Source of the DNA: Nitrospinota bacterium
Lineage (GTDB): Bacteria > Nitrospinota_A > UBA7883
Direction of reading: 5' to 3'
NCBI GenBank assembly: GCA_029881335.1
Contig: JAOUMU010000019.1
Span: forward strand, 1 to 36,453
Length of the DNA stretch: 36,453 nucleotides
Shown here: in pieces, positions 15,979-24,323 of the stretch
Layout of the letters: each line of letters opens with the position of its first letter
Position numbering within the stretch: the stretch's first letter is position 1
Program-made: the position numbers and the translations under genes
Notes under the pieces: generated by a model
The model's input: only the letters and a program-made list of their open reading frames with translations
Databases searched by the model: none
Told to the model about the DNA's origin: nothing

Positions 15979-16596
15979 ATGCCGAAGGTAGACAATTCAT
16001 ATTTGGAGCAAAGGCGCGCGCATATCCTAAAGGCGGCTAAGGCATGTTTCGTCAAAAACGGATTCCACAAAACCACCATGCGCGACATCATGAAAAAATC
16101 AGACCTCAGCTCCGGCGCCGTGTATCGCTATTATAAAAGCAAGGAAGATATTATAGAGGCCATCGCCTACCAGACCCTTGAGGCCAATATCGCAGTGATA
16201 GATGACGTCAGGAAAAAGGGGAATACCAGAAACCAGATAGAGACCCTGGTGGACAGATTCTTTTCCATGCTCGAAAATCCGGAGGAAAAATTCACCAGCA
16301 TTGACGTGGAGTTGTGGGGGGAGGCGCGCAGGAATAAAAAGGTCAGGGATATTCTGGTTAAATCCATCGGCGCTCATCACGCCGAATTTGTTAAGATTAT
16401 CCTCCAGGCCCAGGCAGGCGGGGAGATTCACCGGAATGTGGATCCAGGATCCCTGGCCTCCGTCATGATCGCCCTTTTCCAGGGGGCTATCGTGCAGATC
16501 AGGGTCGGAAGAAACCTGGACCTGTGGAAATATACGGCTTGCGTAAAAGAGATGCTGGCCACCATGTTGATCGATAAAGAGGAAGTGACCGCATGA
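15979..16596 (+). CDS. TetR/AcrR-family transcriptional repressor
   Basis: A 205-residue TetR-family regulator. The N-terminal helix-turn-helix is typical: ILKAAKACFVKNGFHKTTMR then DIMKKSDLSSGAVYRYYKSK (about residues 16-54). The C-terminal half is the variable ligand-binding and dimerisation domain. The start at 15979 (MPKVDNSYLEQRR) is chosen because GAGGA lies 4-5 bp before it and because the alternative ATG at 15922 falls inside the promoter. The stop overlaps the start of the TolC-like gene (ATGA), so the regulator heads the efflux operon. The gene order and the palindrome at 15934 indicate that it represses its own operon and is released by a substrate of the pump. The inducer is unknown. 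Confidence 0.9.
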   Translation: MPKVDNSYLEQRRAHILKAAKACFVKNGFHKTTMRDIMKKSDLSSGAVYRYYKSKEDIIEAIAYQTLEANIAVIDDVRKKGNTRNQIETLVDRFFSMLENPEEKFTSIDVELWGEARRNKKVRDILVKSIGAHHAEFVKIILQAQAGGEIHRNVDPGSLASVMIALFQGAIVQIRVGRNLDLWKYTACVKEMLATMLIDKEEVTA

Positions 16597-17921
16597 CGCC
16601 GAATCGGTGGCCGATTATGGTGGTGGCCGCGTGGATGGCTCTATACTCCCCCGCTGCCGCCGAGAACCAGAAGGCTCTCACTCTGGACCAATGCCTGGCC
16701 ATAGCCATGGATAACAACAGCCAGATATCCCTGGCCGCCCAAACCCGTGAAAAAGCGGAGCTGACCAAGGCTGAAGCGCTGGGCAAGGCCCTGCCGGACC
16801 TGGACCTTCGCGCCAGCTATACCCGAGCCGGGAAAAATCCGGAGGTGGAGTTTTTCGGCACAAAGTTCAAGCTGGCCCCGGACGAGGCGTTTCAGGCCCA
16901 GGCTACCCTCACCCAGTATCTCTACTCTGGCGCTGTATCCTCCGGCTATAAGGCCAGCCGACTGTTGCTGGTGGCGGCCGGGGGAATGGAGAGCGCATGG
17001 CGCAGGGACGTGGCCGCCCAGGTGAAGACCGGCTTTTACACTCTCCTTTTCACCAGGGAAGTAATATTGACCGAACGGCAATCCGTGGACCAGATCGCCT
17101 CCCATATAAAGGATTCGATGGACCGGGAGGCGGTGGGGTTGAACACAAAATACGACACCATGCGGCTGGAGACCCGGTTGGCCGAGGAAAAACACAACCT
17201 CATCGAGGCGCAAAATATCCATGCGAGAGCCCGGCTGGCCCTCCTGAACCTGATGGGGCTCGATCCGCTATCGCCGGTGTCATTCCAGGGCAGCCTGGAG
17301 CAGATGGCCCGGCCTTTCGGCCAAACCCTGGAGCAGGCCCTCGCCTCCGCCTTGGAGAGCCGTCCGGAGCTGGGCGCCGCGCGGGCCAGGCTGGAGGCGG
17401 CAAAAGAGATCGCCCAGGCGGTGCAAAGCGAGCAATACCCCACCATCAGCGCTTTTGGCGCATATCAGGTGGCCAACAACGTCGGGATAGGGGACTCCGA
17501 TACATTGTTCGACCAATGGAACGTGGGTCTGCGGATGGAGATGAACTTGTTCGATGGACGGGAGCGAGCATCCAGAAGAAGACAGCGGCTGGTGGATATG
17601 GAAATGGAAAAAATCCGGCTCCAGGAGCTGGAGCGCAGTGTGAAGATAGATGTCAAATTGGCGTTTGATGAAATGCACAGGGCTCTCGAATTCACCATGT
17701 CTCAAAGCAAAAGCGTGAAGTACGCCGAGGAAACATACCGTATCGCCATGGTGAACCGCCAGGAAGGGGTGATGACCCAGCTTGAACTGCTGGATGCCCA
17801 GATGGCCCTCACCCGGGCGGGGATAAATTACCAGAAATCGCTGTTCGAATACGCAACGGCCAGAGCCATGCTGCAACGCGCCATTGGCGAGGATATCAGC
17901 ATTGCGGAGGAGAAAAAATGA
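16593..17921 (+). CDS. TolC-family outer-membrane efflux channel
   Basis: A 442-residue outer-membrane factor. A signal peptide (PIMVVAAWMALYSPAAAENQ) precedes the family opening LTLDQCLAIAMDNNSQISLA. Two repeats of the long alpha-helical hairpins follow (for example KAEALGKALPDLDLRASYTR and EAAKEIAQAVQSEQYPTISA) together with TolC-type strands. The C-terminal repeat ends with EGVMTQLELLDAQMALTRAG. Trimers form a tunnel across the outer membrane and periplasm for the adaptor and pump encoded next. Translational coupling with tetR before it and the adaptor after it is shown by the 4-bp overlaps on both sides. Outer-membrane location is inferred from the family. Confidence 0.92.
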   Translation: MTPNRWPIMVVAAWMALYSPAAAENQKALTLDQCLAIAMDNNSQISLAAQTREKAELTKAEALGKALPDLDLRASYTRAGKNPEVEFFGTKFKLAPDEAFQAQATLTQYLYSGAVSSGYKASRLLLVAAGGMESAWRRDVAAQVKTGFYTLLFTREVILTERQSVDQIASHIKDSMDREAVGLNTKYDTMRLETRLAEEKHNLIEAQNIHARARLALLNLMGLDPLSPVSFQGSLEQMARPFGQTLEQALASALESRPELGAARARLEAAKEIAQAVQSEQYPTISAFGAYQVANNVGIGDSDTLFDQWNVGLRMEMNLFDGRERASRRRQRLVDMEMEKIRLQELERSVKIDVKLAFDEMHRALEFTMSQSKSVKYAEETYRIAMVNRQEGVMTQLELLDAQMALTRAGINYQKSLFEYATARAMLQRAIGEDISIAEEKK

Positions 17922-19033
17922 CCGCTGGTTCCTTGATACAATACACTCCCGCTAAATCTAGGCCGTTAACGGCTACGGCGCCGACATTGACAGCTCTGGT
18001 GTCGATGGCGCTGGCCGGAGGGCTTGCCATGGGTTTGGCCTCCTGTTCCTCCGAAGCCCCCGATGCAGCCCCTCAGGTTCAAGAGAAAAAGGTCGTCCGG
18101 GTAAACGTAATGGAGGTGGTCTTGGAGACTTTTGAGCAGAAGCTCACTTTGCCCGCCGCCGCCAAGGCGTCCAGAGAGGTGACCGTGGCCTCGGAGACTC
18201 TGGCAAGAGTGGAGAAAGTCGGCTTCGAAAAAGGGGACGAAGTGGCCGAGGGGACGCCCCTGGCTTGGCTGGACGACAGCGGTGTGCGAGCCCTTATGGG
18301 CCAGGCGGCCGCCGACCGGGACATAGCGCAACTTGACTATGAGAAGCAGAAAGCCCTTAGAGACAAAAGCGCCAACGTTTCCGATTACACGCTGCAGAAA
18401 GCCCGGCTGGCGCTAGTCGCCGCGGAGGCCAGGCTGGAGGGGCTTTCATCCAGCTTGAAAAAACATGTCATCACCGCGCCCATTTCCGGCGTGGCTGTCA
18501 GCCGGAATATCGAGGTGGGCGCCGTGCTTAGCCCCGGCGCTCCGGTGACCAGGATATTGACCACCCGGCCCTTGAAGGTGCTGGTGGGGGCGCCGGAATC
18601 CACCATTTCCGACTTTGCCTTGGGCAAGAAGGGGCAAGTGGTCTTCGACGCCTTCCCGGACCGAGCCTTTGAGGGAATAGTTACATATGTGGCCGCGGAA
18701 GTGGGGAAGACCGACCGGGTGTTCGAGGTGGAGTTGACACTACCAAATTCCGATGGCGCCATCCGCCCGGAGATGGCCGCCAAGGTGACCTTTGTTCGCC
18801 GTTCCATCCCTGGCGCCATAGTCGTCCCGCAGACATCCATAGTGGAGCTTGCCACGGGACATGTAGTGTTCGTGGTGGACCGGGACAAGAAGGCGCATCA
18901 AACAGAAGTGGTGGTGGGGGACTACTCCGAAGGGAAGACGATGATAAGCTCCGGCCTGGCCGCTGGTGACATGCTGGTGGTCATGGGGCAACGCGGACTG
19001 GTGGAAGGCGACACCGTGGAGACGGTGGAGTGA
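17918..19033 (+). CDS. RND efflux periplasmic adaptor (membrane-fusion protein, lipoprotein)
   Basis: A 371-residue adaptor. The N-terminus ends in a lipobox LASC with Cys43, so it is probably anchored to the inner membrane by lipid. The lipoyl half (EVTVASETLARVEKVGFEKG, DEVAEGTPLAWLDDSGVRAL) flanks a short coiled coil. The second lipoyl half reads HVITAPISGVAVSRNIEVGA, followed by the beta-barrel (EGIVTYVAAEVGKTDRVFEV) and the membrane-proximal domain. The coiled-coil hairpin is short, as in AcrA-like rather than MacA-like adaptors. It overlaps the TolC-like gene by 4 bp and is followed 30 bp later by the pump gene. It links the pump to the channel. Confidence 0.93.
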   Translation: MTAGSLIQYTPAKSRPLTATAPTLTALVSMALAGGLAMGLASCSSEAPDAAPQVQEKKVVRVNVMEVVLETFEQKLTLPAAAKASREVTVASETLARVEKVGFEKGDEVAEGTPLAWLDDSGVRALMGQAAADRDIAQLDYEKQKALRDKSANVSDYTLQKARLALVAAEARLEGLSSSLKKHVITAPISGVAVSRNIEVGAVLSPGAPVTRILTTRPLKVLVGAPESTISDFALGKKGQVVFDAFPDRAFEGIVTYVAAEVGKTDRVFEVELTLPNSDGAIRPEMAAKVTFVRRSIPGAIVVPQTSIVELATGHVVFVVDRDKKAHQTEVVVGDYSEGKTMISSGLAAGDMLVVMGQRGLVEGDTVETVE

Positions 19034-19063
19034 ATCATAACATGGGCCGATGGGCATGATCAT

Positions 19064-22000
19064 ATGAGGATAACGAACTTTTCCGTCCGCAATTACATGG
19101 CGGTATATATGATGATCTTCATCATTATGGTGGTGGGGTACTACTCCTATATATCCATGCCGCGCGAGTCCGCCCCGGACATCACCATCCCCTTCGTGAT
19201 AGTGACAGCCAGCTACCGCGGGGTCTCTCCCCAGGATATGGAAACTCTGGTGACCAACAAACTTGAGAACCAGATAGAGAACATCGAAAACATAAAGGAG
19301 ATGCGCTCCTCCACCAAGGAGGGACTGTCGCTGATCACGGTGGAGTTCGATCCATCGATGGACATAGACGAGGCTCTGCAAAAAGTCCGTGACAAGGTGA
19401 ACATCGCCAAGACGGAGATCCCCCCGGACGCCGACGAGCCATCGGTGCAGGAGATCAATTTTTCCAACATTCCCATCCTTTTGGTGAACATCTCCGGCAA
19501 GTACGGCTTGGTGCGGTTAAAAAGGGTGGCGGAGGATTTGAAGGACAAGATCGAGCAGGTCCATGGTGTATTAAGCGTGGAGATCGCCGGCGGGCTGGAG
19601 CGGGAAGTGCAAGTGGATGTGGATCCGGAGCTGCTACGATACAACAACCTGGCGCTCAAGGATATCAAGGAAGCCATCGAACACGAGAATGTGACCATCC
19701 CCGGCGGATCCGTGGAGGTGGGTAATTACAAGTACACCATCCGCACACCTGGCGAATTCAAGGATCCCTCGGTGATCGGCGGACTGGTGTTGAAAACCGG
19801 TCGGCTGCAGCCTGTATATGTGCGCGACGTGGCGGATGTCAGATTCGGGTTCAAGGAGCCGTCATCGCTGGCCCGCCTGGGGGGTGACGACTGCATCACA
19901 TTGTCGGTGACCAAGCGCTCCGGTGAAAACATAATCGAGGTGTCTGACGCCATTAAGGCGCTGGTCGCGCAGGAGAGGCCCGGCCTGCCCGGGACCACGG
20001 AGGTGACCATCACCGCCGATCAGAGCAAGATCACCCGCTCTCTGGTGGGCGACCTGGAGAACAATATTATTACCGGGTTGATCCTGGTGTTGCTTGTGCT
20101 GCTGCTGGCGATGAACCTGAAAGTGGCGGTATTCGTCGCCATGGCGGTCCCCTTTTCCATGCTGATCACCTTCATGGTTATGCACGCTCTCGGCTTTTCG
20201 CTGAATATGGTGGTGCTCTTTTCGCTGATTCTGGTGCTCGGCATGCTGGTGGACAACGCCATCGTGATAGTGGAAAACATATACCGCCACGCCGAAGAAG
20301 GCGCTTCGCCGGTACGGGCGGCCATAGACGGCGCCTCAGAGGTGACCATGCCCGTGATCACCTCCACGGTGACCACCCTGGCGGTGTTTTTTCCCATGGC
20401 CTTCTGGCCGGGGATCATGGGGGAGTTCATGGTGTACCTGCCATACACCGTTTCCATCGGCCTGGCCTCCTCGCTGTTCGTTGCTCTGGTGATAAATCCC
20501 ACTCTTTGCGCCACGCTGCTCACTGTGAAGGCCCACGGAAAAAGGGTGCAGGATCTTTCCGACGAGGAACTGGGATTCTCCTTTCGCTGGTACAAGTGGC
20601 TTTTGCACAAAGCTATGCGCCACGCATGGCTGACCATGCTCATTTCCTTCGCCTCACTGGCCGTAGTGCTGGTCGCCTATTCCAGGCTGGGTCACGGAGT
20701 GGAGTTTTTCCCAAAGGTGGAACCCACCAAGATATTCGTCAACATGGAGGCCCCCACCGGCTCCTCCGTCACCGCCACGGACAGGGTGGCCAGACTCATG
20801 GAGGCCTCCGTGGCCCGGCACAAGGATGTGGAAGTGTACGTCACCAATGTGGGAGTCTCCACGGAGCAGTTCGATTTTGGCGGAGCCAGTGAAGGCCCCA
20901 GCCACAAGGGGCGCCTGGCAGTAGACTTTATAGACCGGGTAGAGAGAACCCGCTCCACATACGTCTCCATCGAAAAGATGCGGGAGGATGGGAAAAGGAT
21001 CGTGGGCGCCGATGTGAAGATCCAGGAGGAAGAGATGGGCCCTCCCACTGGGCCGCCGATCAACATAGAGATATCAGGCGCCGAGTATGACATCATCGTG
21101 GCCTACAGCTCCAGGGTGGAAAAGCTGCTAAAGGAAATCCCTGGGCTGGTGGATCTTCAAAATGACTTCTCCCTGGGCCGGCCGGAGCTGATCATCCGGA
21201 TCGACCGGGAGAGGGCGGCCCGCTTCGGGATGCGCACCAAGGACATCGCCCAGGAGATCTCCGAGGCCATCCAGGGCGCCAAGGCCTCCACATATCGCGA
21301 GGGAAAAGACGAGTATGATATTCGGGTTCGCTTGAGAAAGGATCGCCGGGACAAGATAGAAAAGCTAAAGCAGATATTCATCAGCCACGAGGGAAAGACG
21401 GTTCCCCTCTCTTCCTTCGCCAAAATATCCACGGAGCCGGGCTTTGCCTCCATCGCCCATATCAACGGCAAGAAGTCGGTGACCGTCTCCGCCAATGTGC
21501 AAAGCGGGGTGAACGAAAACGCGATGCTGGCCGAGGTGAAGAAGGCTTTGGCCGAAAAGCTGCCGGTCCCCACCGGGCTGCGGGTGGACTACACAGGGCA
21601 GAACAAGGATCAGCAGGAGGCCCAGACCTTTTTGGGCAAGGCGTTCGTGGCCGGGGTTTTCATGATTGCTTTCGTGCTGGTGTTGCAGTTCAACTCGCTA
21701 CTGACCCCGTTCGTGATACTCTCAGCTGTGTTTCTGTCGCTTCTAGGGGTGTTCATCGGGCTGATGGTCACCGCCACCCCCTTCGGCATAATCATGACCG
21801 GCGTGGGGGTAATCAGCCTGGCGGGCGTGGTGGTTAACAACTCCATAGTGCTCCTTGACTACACCATCCAGTTGCGCGAGCGGGGGATGGAAAAGCTCTC
21901 CGCCGTGGTCAATGCGGGCATCACCCGTGTGCGCCCCGTGCTTCTCACCGCGGTGACCACCATCCTGGGCCTGGCGCCGATGGCAGTGGGAGTGAGTTTT

Positions 22001-22273
22001 GATTTTAAAAAGATGGAGATAATTACCGCTTCCGACTCGGCGGACTGGTGGGGGCCGATGGCGGTGGCTGTAATATTCGGCCTGACCTTCGCCACGCTTT
22101 TGACCTTGGTGGTGGCGCCCACAATGTACTACCTGCTGGATGCGATCAGCGAAAGGGTGACAGGCTCGTCGCTCACCCATGATGGCGTGGACCAGGGAAA
22201 ATTCTCCCACCCTGTGAAAAAGGAGCAGGCGCGGGCGCCAGAGACACCCGCCGAAAAAGCACCCGCGGGATAA
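19064..22273 (+). CDS. RND-family efflux pump (AcrB/MexB-like inner-membrane transporter)
   Basis: A 1069-residue proton-driven pump. It has the full RND layout: TM1 (MAVYMMIFIIMVVGYYS), a first large periplasmic loop, TM2-6, TM7, a second loop and TM8-12. The first loop includes PRESAPDITIPFVIVTASYR and GVSPQDMETLVTNKLENQIE. In TM4 the motif reads GMLVDNAIVIVEN. D397 corresponds to the first of AcrB's two essential aspartates, and the second is Asn (N398), as in several non-AcrB RND branches. TM10 keeps GVVVNNSIVLLDY. A short TM12 tail and a Lys/Ala-rich C-terminus end the protein. The substrate class (drugs, solvents, lipids) cannot be read. It is the last gene of the tetR operon. Confidence 0.95.
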   Translation: MRITNFSVRNYMAVYMMIFIIMVVGYYSYISMPRESAPDITIPFVIVTASYRGVSPQDMETLVTNKLENQIENIENIKEMRSSTKEGLSLITVEFDPSMDIDEALQKVRDKVNIAKTEIPPDADEPSVQEINFSNIPILLVNISGKYGLVRLKRVAEDLKDKIEQVHGVLSVEIAGGLEREVQVDVDPELLRYNNLALKDIKEAIEHENVTIPGGSVEVGNYKYTIRTPGEFKDPSVIGGLVLKTGRLQPVYVRDVADVRFGFKEPSSLARLGGDDCITLSVTKRSGENIIEVSDAIKALVAQERPGLPGTTEVTITADQSKITRSLVGDLENNIITGLILVLLVLLLAMNLKVAVFVAMAVPFSMLITFMVMHALGFSLNMVVLFSLILVLGMLVDNAIVIVENIYRHAEEGASPVRAAIDGASEVTMPVITSTVTTLAVFFPMAFWPGIMGEFMVYLPYTVSIGLASSLFVALVINPTLCATLLTVKAHGKRVQDLSDEELGFSFRWYKWLLHKAMRHAWLTMLISFASLAVVLVAYSRLGHGVEFFPKVEPTKIFVNMEAPTGSSVTATDRVARLMEASVARHKDVEVYVTNVGVSTEQFDFGGASEGPSHKGRLAVDFIDRVERTRSTYVSIEKMREDGKRIVGADVKIQEEEMGPPTGPPINIEISGAEYDIIVAYSSRVEKLLKEIPGLVDLQNDFSLGRPELIIRIDRERAARFGMRTKDIAQEISEAIQGAKASTYREGKDEYDIRVRLRKDRRDKIEKLKQIFISHEGKTVPLSSFAKISTEPGFASIAHINGKKSVTVSANVQSGVNENAMLAEVKKALAEKLPVPTGLRVDYTGQNKDQQEAQTFLGKAFVAGVFMIAFVLVLQFNSLLTPFVILSAVFLSLLGVFIGLMVTATPFGIIMTGVGVISLAGVVVNNSIVLLDYTIQLRERGMEKLSAVVNAGITRVRPVLLTAVTTILGLAPMAVGVSFDFKKMEIITASDSADWWGPMAVAVIFGLTFATLLTLVVAPTMYYLLDAISERVTGSSLTHDGVDQGKFSHPVKKEQARAPETPAEKAPAG

Positions 22274-22281
22274 ATGGGCGA

Positions 22282-22311
22282 TTGACAATCATTCCCGTGA
22301 AAAATTACACT
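22282..22311 (+). promoter_or_regulatory. Promoter of the tol-pal operon
   Basis: TTGACA (22282-22287) is a perfect -35; TACACT (22306-22311) follows after 18 bp. The pair lies in the gap after the RND stop codon and 67 bp before the tolQ start, so the Tol genes need not depend on the efflux operon's promoter. Confidence 0.5.
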
Positions 22312-22377
22312 TGTCAGACGCCTGCGCGCGATGCCTCGCGGAGTCTTTAACTTTTTGTTTTGAAGCGGAATCATCCC

Positions 22378-23130
22378 ATGACAGAGGAAGTCTTATTTTT
22401 ATCCTCCACTATAAGCCAGGCTCAGGTGGGCCACCTGTCCATCTGGGGGATGGTTCAGTCCTCCGGCTTGGTGGCCAGGATAGTGCTGGCCGTGCTCCTG
22501 GGATTCTCGATAGTTTCCTGGGCCATTATCCTGCACAAGCTCCGGGTCTTCACCCGTATCAGCCGTGAGACCATCAACTTCATGGAAGTCTTCAAGAAAA
22601 GGGGGCAGATGGAGAATGTATACAACCACGCCAAGCGACTGCGCAACTGCCCCATGGCCAAGGTCTTTTTGGCCGGATACATAGAGCTGGCGGCCCAGTT
22701 CCGCCTCTCCCAGGTGGAGGCGGCCAGCCAGGGGCATGAGGATGGCCTGTTGCTCGAAAAGCTGGATTCCGTCAGCCGTTCGCTGGAAAGGGCCACGGCC
22801 CAGGAGGTGACCAAGCTTGAGCGATGGTTGATATTTCTGGGGACCACCGGCTCGGTGACTCCCTTTATCGGCCTGTTCGGCACTGTGTGGGGGGTAATGA
22901 TGGCCTTCTCCGGCATCGGGGCCAAGGGCGTGGCCTCCGTGGCGGTGGTTGCCCCAGGCATTTCGGAAGCGCTCATCGCCACGGCGGCGGGGCTGTTCAC
23001 GGCGGTGCCTGCGGTGATGGGATATAACTATTTTATTTACCAGGTGAAGATCCTGGCCACCGACCTGGACAACTTCTCGCTCGACATGCTCTCATTGATC
23101 GACAGGATTTACATTAAGCGCTCCAGCTAG
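22378..23130 (+). CDS. tolQ: TolQ (ExbB/TolQ-type proton-channel subunit)
   Basis: TolQ forms, with TolR, the proton-driven motor of the Tol-Pal system in the inner membrane. The 250-residue protein has three membrane segments: one near the N-terminus (VARIVLAVLLGFSIVSWAII) and two in the C-terminal MotA/TolQ/ExbB domain. That domain reads FLGTTGSVTPFIGLFGTVWG, VMMAFSGIGAKGVASVAVVA and PGISEALIATAAGLFTAVPA. The first ATG gives MTEEVLFLSSTIS; an in-frame TTG at 22360 is less likely. tolR starts 2 bp after the stop. Gene order (tolQ, tolR, tolA-like, tolB, pal, ybgF) separates it from ExbB of iron uptake systems. Confidence 0.95.
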   Translation: MTEEVLFLSSTISQAQVGHLSIWGMVQSSGLVARIVLAVLLGFSIVSWAIILHKLRVFTRISRETINFMEVFKKRGQMENVYNHAKRLRNCPMAKVFLAGYIELAAQFRLSQVEAASQGHEDGLLLEKLDSVSRSLERATAQEVTKLERWLIFLGTTGSVTPFIGLFGTVWGVMMAFSGIGAKGVASVAVVAPGISEALIATAAGLFTAVPAVMGYNYFIYQVKILATDLDNFSLDMLSLIDRIYIKRSS

Positions 23131-23132
23131 CC

Positions 23133-23561
23133 ATGATGCAAGACACCGGCGGCAAGCGCTTCCGCCGCAAGGCTTCCACCCTCCTGACGGAGATCAACGT
23201 CACACCTTTCGTCGATGTCATGCTCGTCCTGTTGATCATATTCATGGTCACAGCCCCCATGATGCAAAGCGGAGTATCCGTGGAACTACCGAAGGAGAGC
23301 GCGGGGGCCATGGAGATCGAGGAGGAAAATGTGGTGACCATCGATAAGGAGAGCGTGATCTATTATAACGACAAACGGGTGCGGCGCGGGGACTTGGAGG
23401 AAAGGCTGAAGTCCATAGCATCCACCTCTCCCGGCGCTCATGTGTATCTGCGGGCAGATAGGCGCGTGGCCTACGGCGCAGTGATGGATCTGCTGGCGCT
23501 GATAAAGAACTCAGGAATCGAAAAAATCGGGATGGTGACCGATCCGGAACCTGAATCGTGA
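23133..23561 (+). CDS. tolR: TolR (ExbD/TolR-type)
   Basis: A 142-residue ExbD/TolR protein with one N-terminal membrane helix (EINVTPFVDVMLVLLIIFMV), which holds the conserved Asp of the proton path (in VDVMLVL), and a periplasmic C-terminal domain (EENVVTIDKESVIYYNDKRV, and later DLLALIKNSGIEKIGMVTDP). It assembles with TolQ to convert the proton gradient into force on the TolA-like partner. The start overlaps the end of tolQ closely. A second ATG immediately follows the first, so the exact N-terminus is uncertain by one residue. Confidence 0.94.
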   Translation: MMQDTGGKRFRRKASTLLTEINVTPFVDVMLVLLIIFMVTAPMMQSGVSVELPKESAGAMEIEEENVVTIDKESVIYYNDKRVRRGDLEERLKSIASTSPGAHVYLRADRRVAYGAVMDLLALIKNSGIEKIGMVTDPEPES

Positions 23562-23630
23562 CAGAGAGCCGATTTGTAATTGCAGTTCCGGACCATCATG
23601 GCGGGCGGCCACAGGGACGGGAGACGGAAT

Positions 23631-24323
23631 TTGATTGCCAGGGAAAAGGAGTTTGACACGGCGGGGCGAATGGCCCTTGCGGTGGCGCTCTCTTTCACCA
23701 TCCATGCCGGTGTGCTGGGCCTGGCTTTTTTCCACGCAGCCTTTCTCGCCAGGCCCCCCGTTATCACCCCCGGCGGAGCTGTGTTCATCACCCCGGTCAG
23801 CCTTCCGAAAAAGCCGATAAATAAACCGGAGCCGTCCAAACCGGAGCCGCCGAGAGTGAAAAAATCAAAAGCTCCCACCTTGACGAAGAAAACGACCCGG
23901 GGCAAGATCGTCCCCATTGGGAAAAAGAAGAAACCGCCGGAGCCTCTCCCGCCAGTGGTTAAACCTGAGTCTGTGAAACCGAAGATGAAACCGGCGGCGG
24001 AGAAGCCCTCCAATTTTCGCACGGAAGGGGTAGAGTTTAAGTACGATTACTACATCAAAATCGTAAAAAGGAAAGTTGAGGAAAACTGGATCACCCACGG
24101 GCTGGACGCCTCCGGACAGAGGACCAATCCGGAAGTGTACTTCAAGATATCCAGAAACGGCGATGTGCTAGAAGCGCAGCTGGAAAAATCCTCCGGCAAT
24201 TCACCGCTGGACGAGAGCGCTCTTGAAGCGGTGAGGCGGACAAAATTTCCTCCGCTCCCTTCTGGTTACAGACGTGATTATTTGGGTGTATACTACAACT
24301 TCGAATATGCTCAGAGAGAATAA
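23631..24323 (+). CDS. TolA/TonB-like energy transducer with TonB C-terminal domain
   Basis: An approximately 230-residue protein with a cytoplasmic start, one membrane segment (MALAVALSFTIHAGVLGLAF) and a Pro/Lys-rich periplasmic linker (KSKAPTLTKKTTRGKIVPIG, KKKKPPEPLPPVVKPE). It ends in a TonB/TolA C-terminal fold: IVKRKVEENWITHGLDASGQ, NGDVLEAQLEKSSGNSPLDE, then AVRRTKFPPLPSGYR. Enterobacterial TolA has a long helical domain instead of this short extended linker, so the protein is closer to TonB in shape. Its position between tolR and tolB indicates a TolA role. Start choice: the TTG at 23631 has GGGAG 7 bp upstream; a TTG at 23580 and an ATG at 23598 lack one. Its end overlaps the start of tolB. 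Confidence 0.85.
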   Translation: MIAREKEFDTAGRMALAVALSFTIHAGVLGLAFFHAAFLARPPVITPGGAVFITPVSLPKKPINKPEPSKPEPPRVKKSKAPTLTKKTTRGKIVPIGKKKKPPEPLPPVVKPESVKPKMKPAAEKPSNFRTEGVEFKYDYYIKIVKRKVEENWITHGLDASGQRTNPEVYFKISRNGDVLEAQLEKSSGNSPLDESALEAVRRTKFPPLPSGYRRDYLGVYYNFEYAQRE

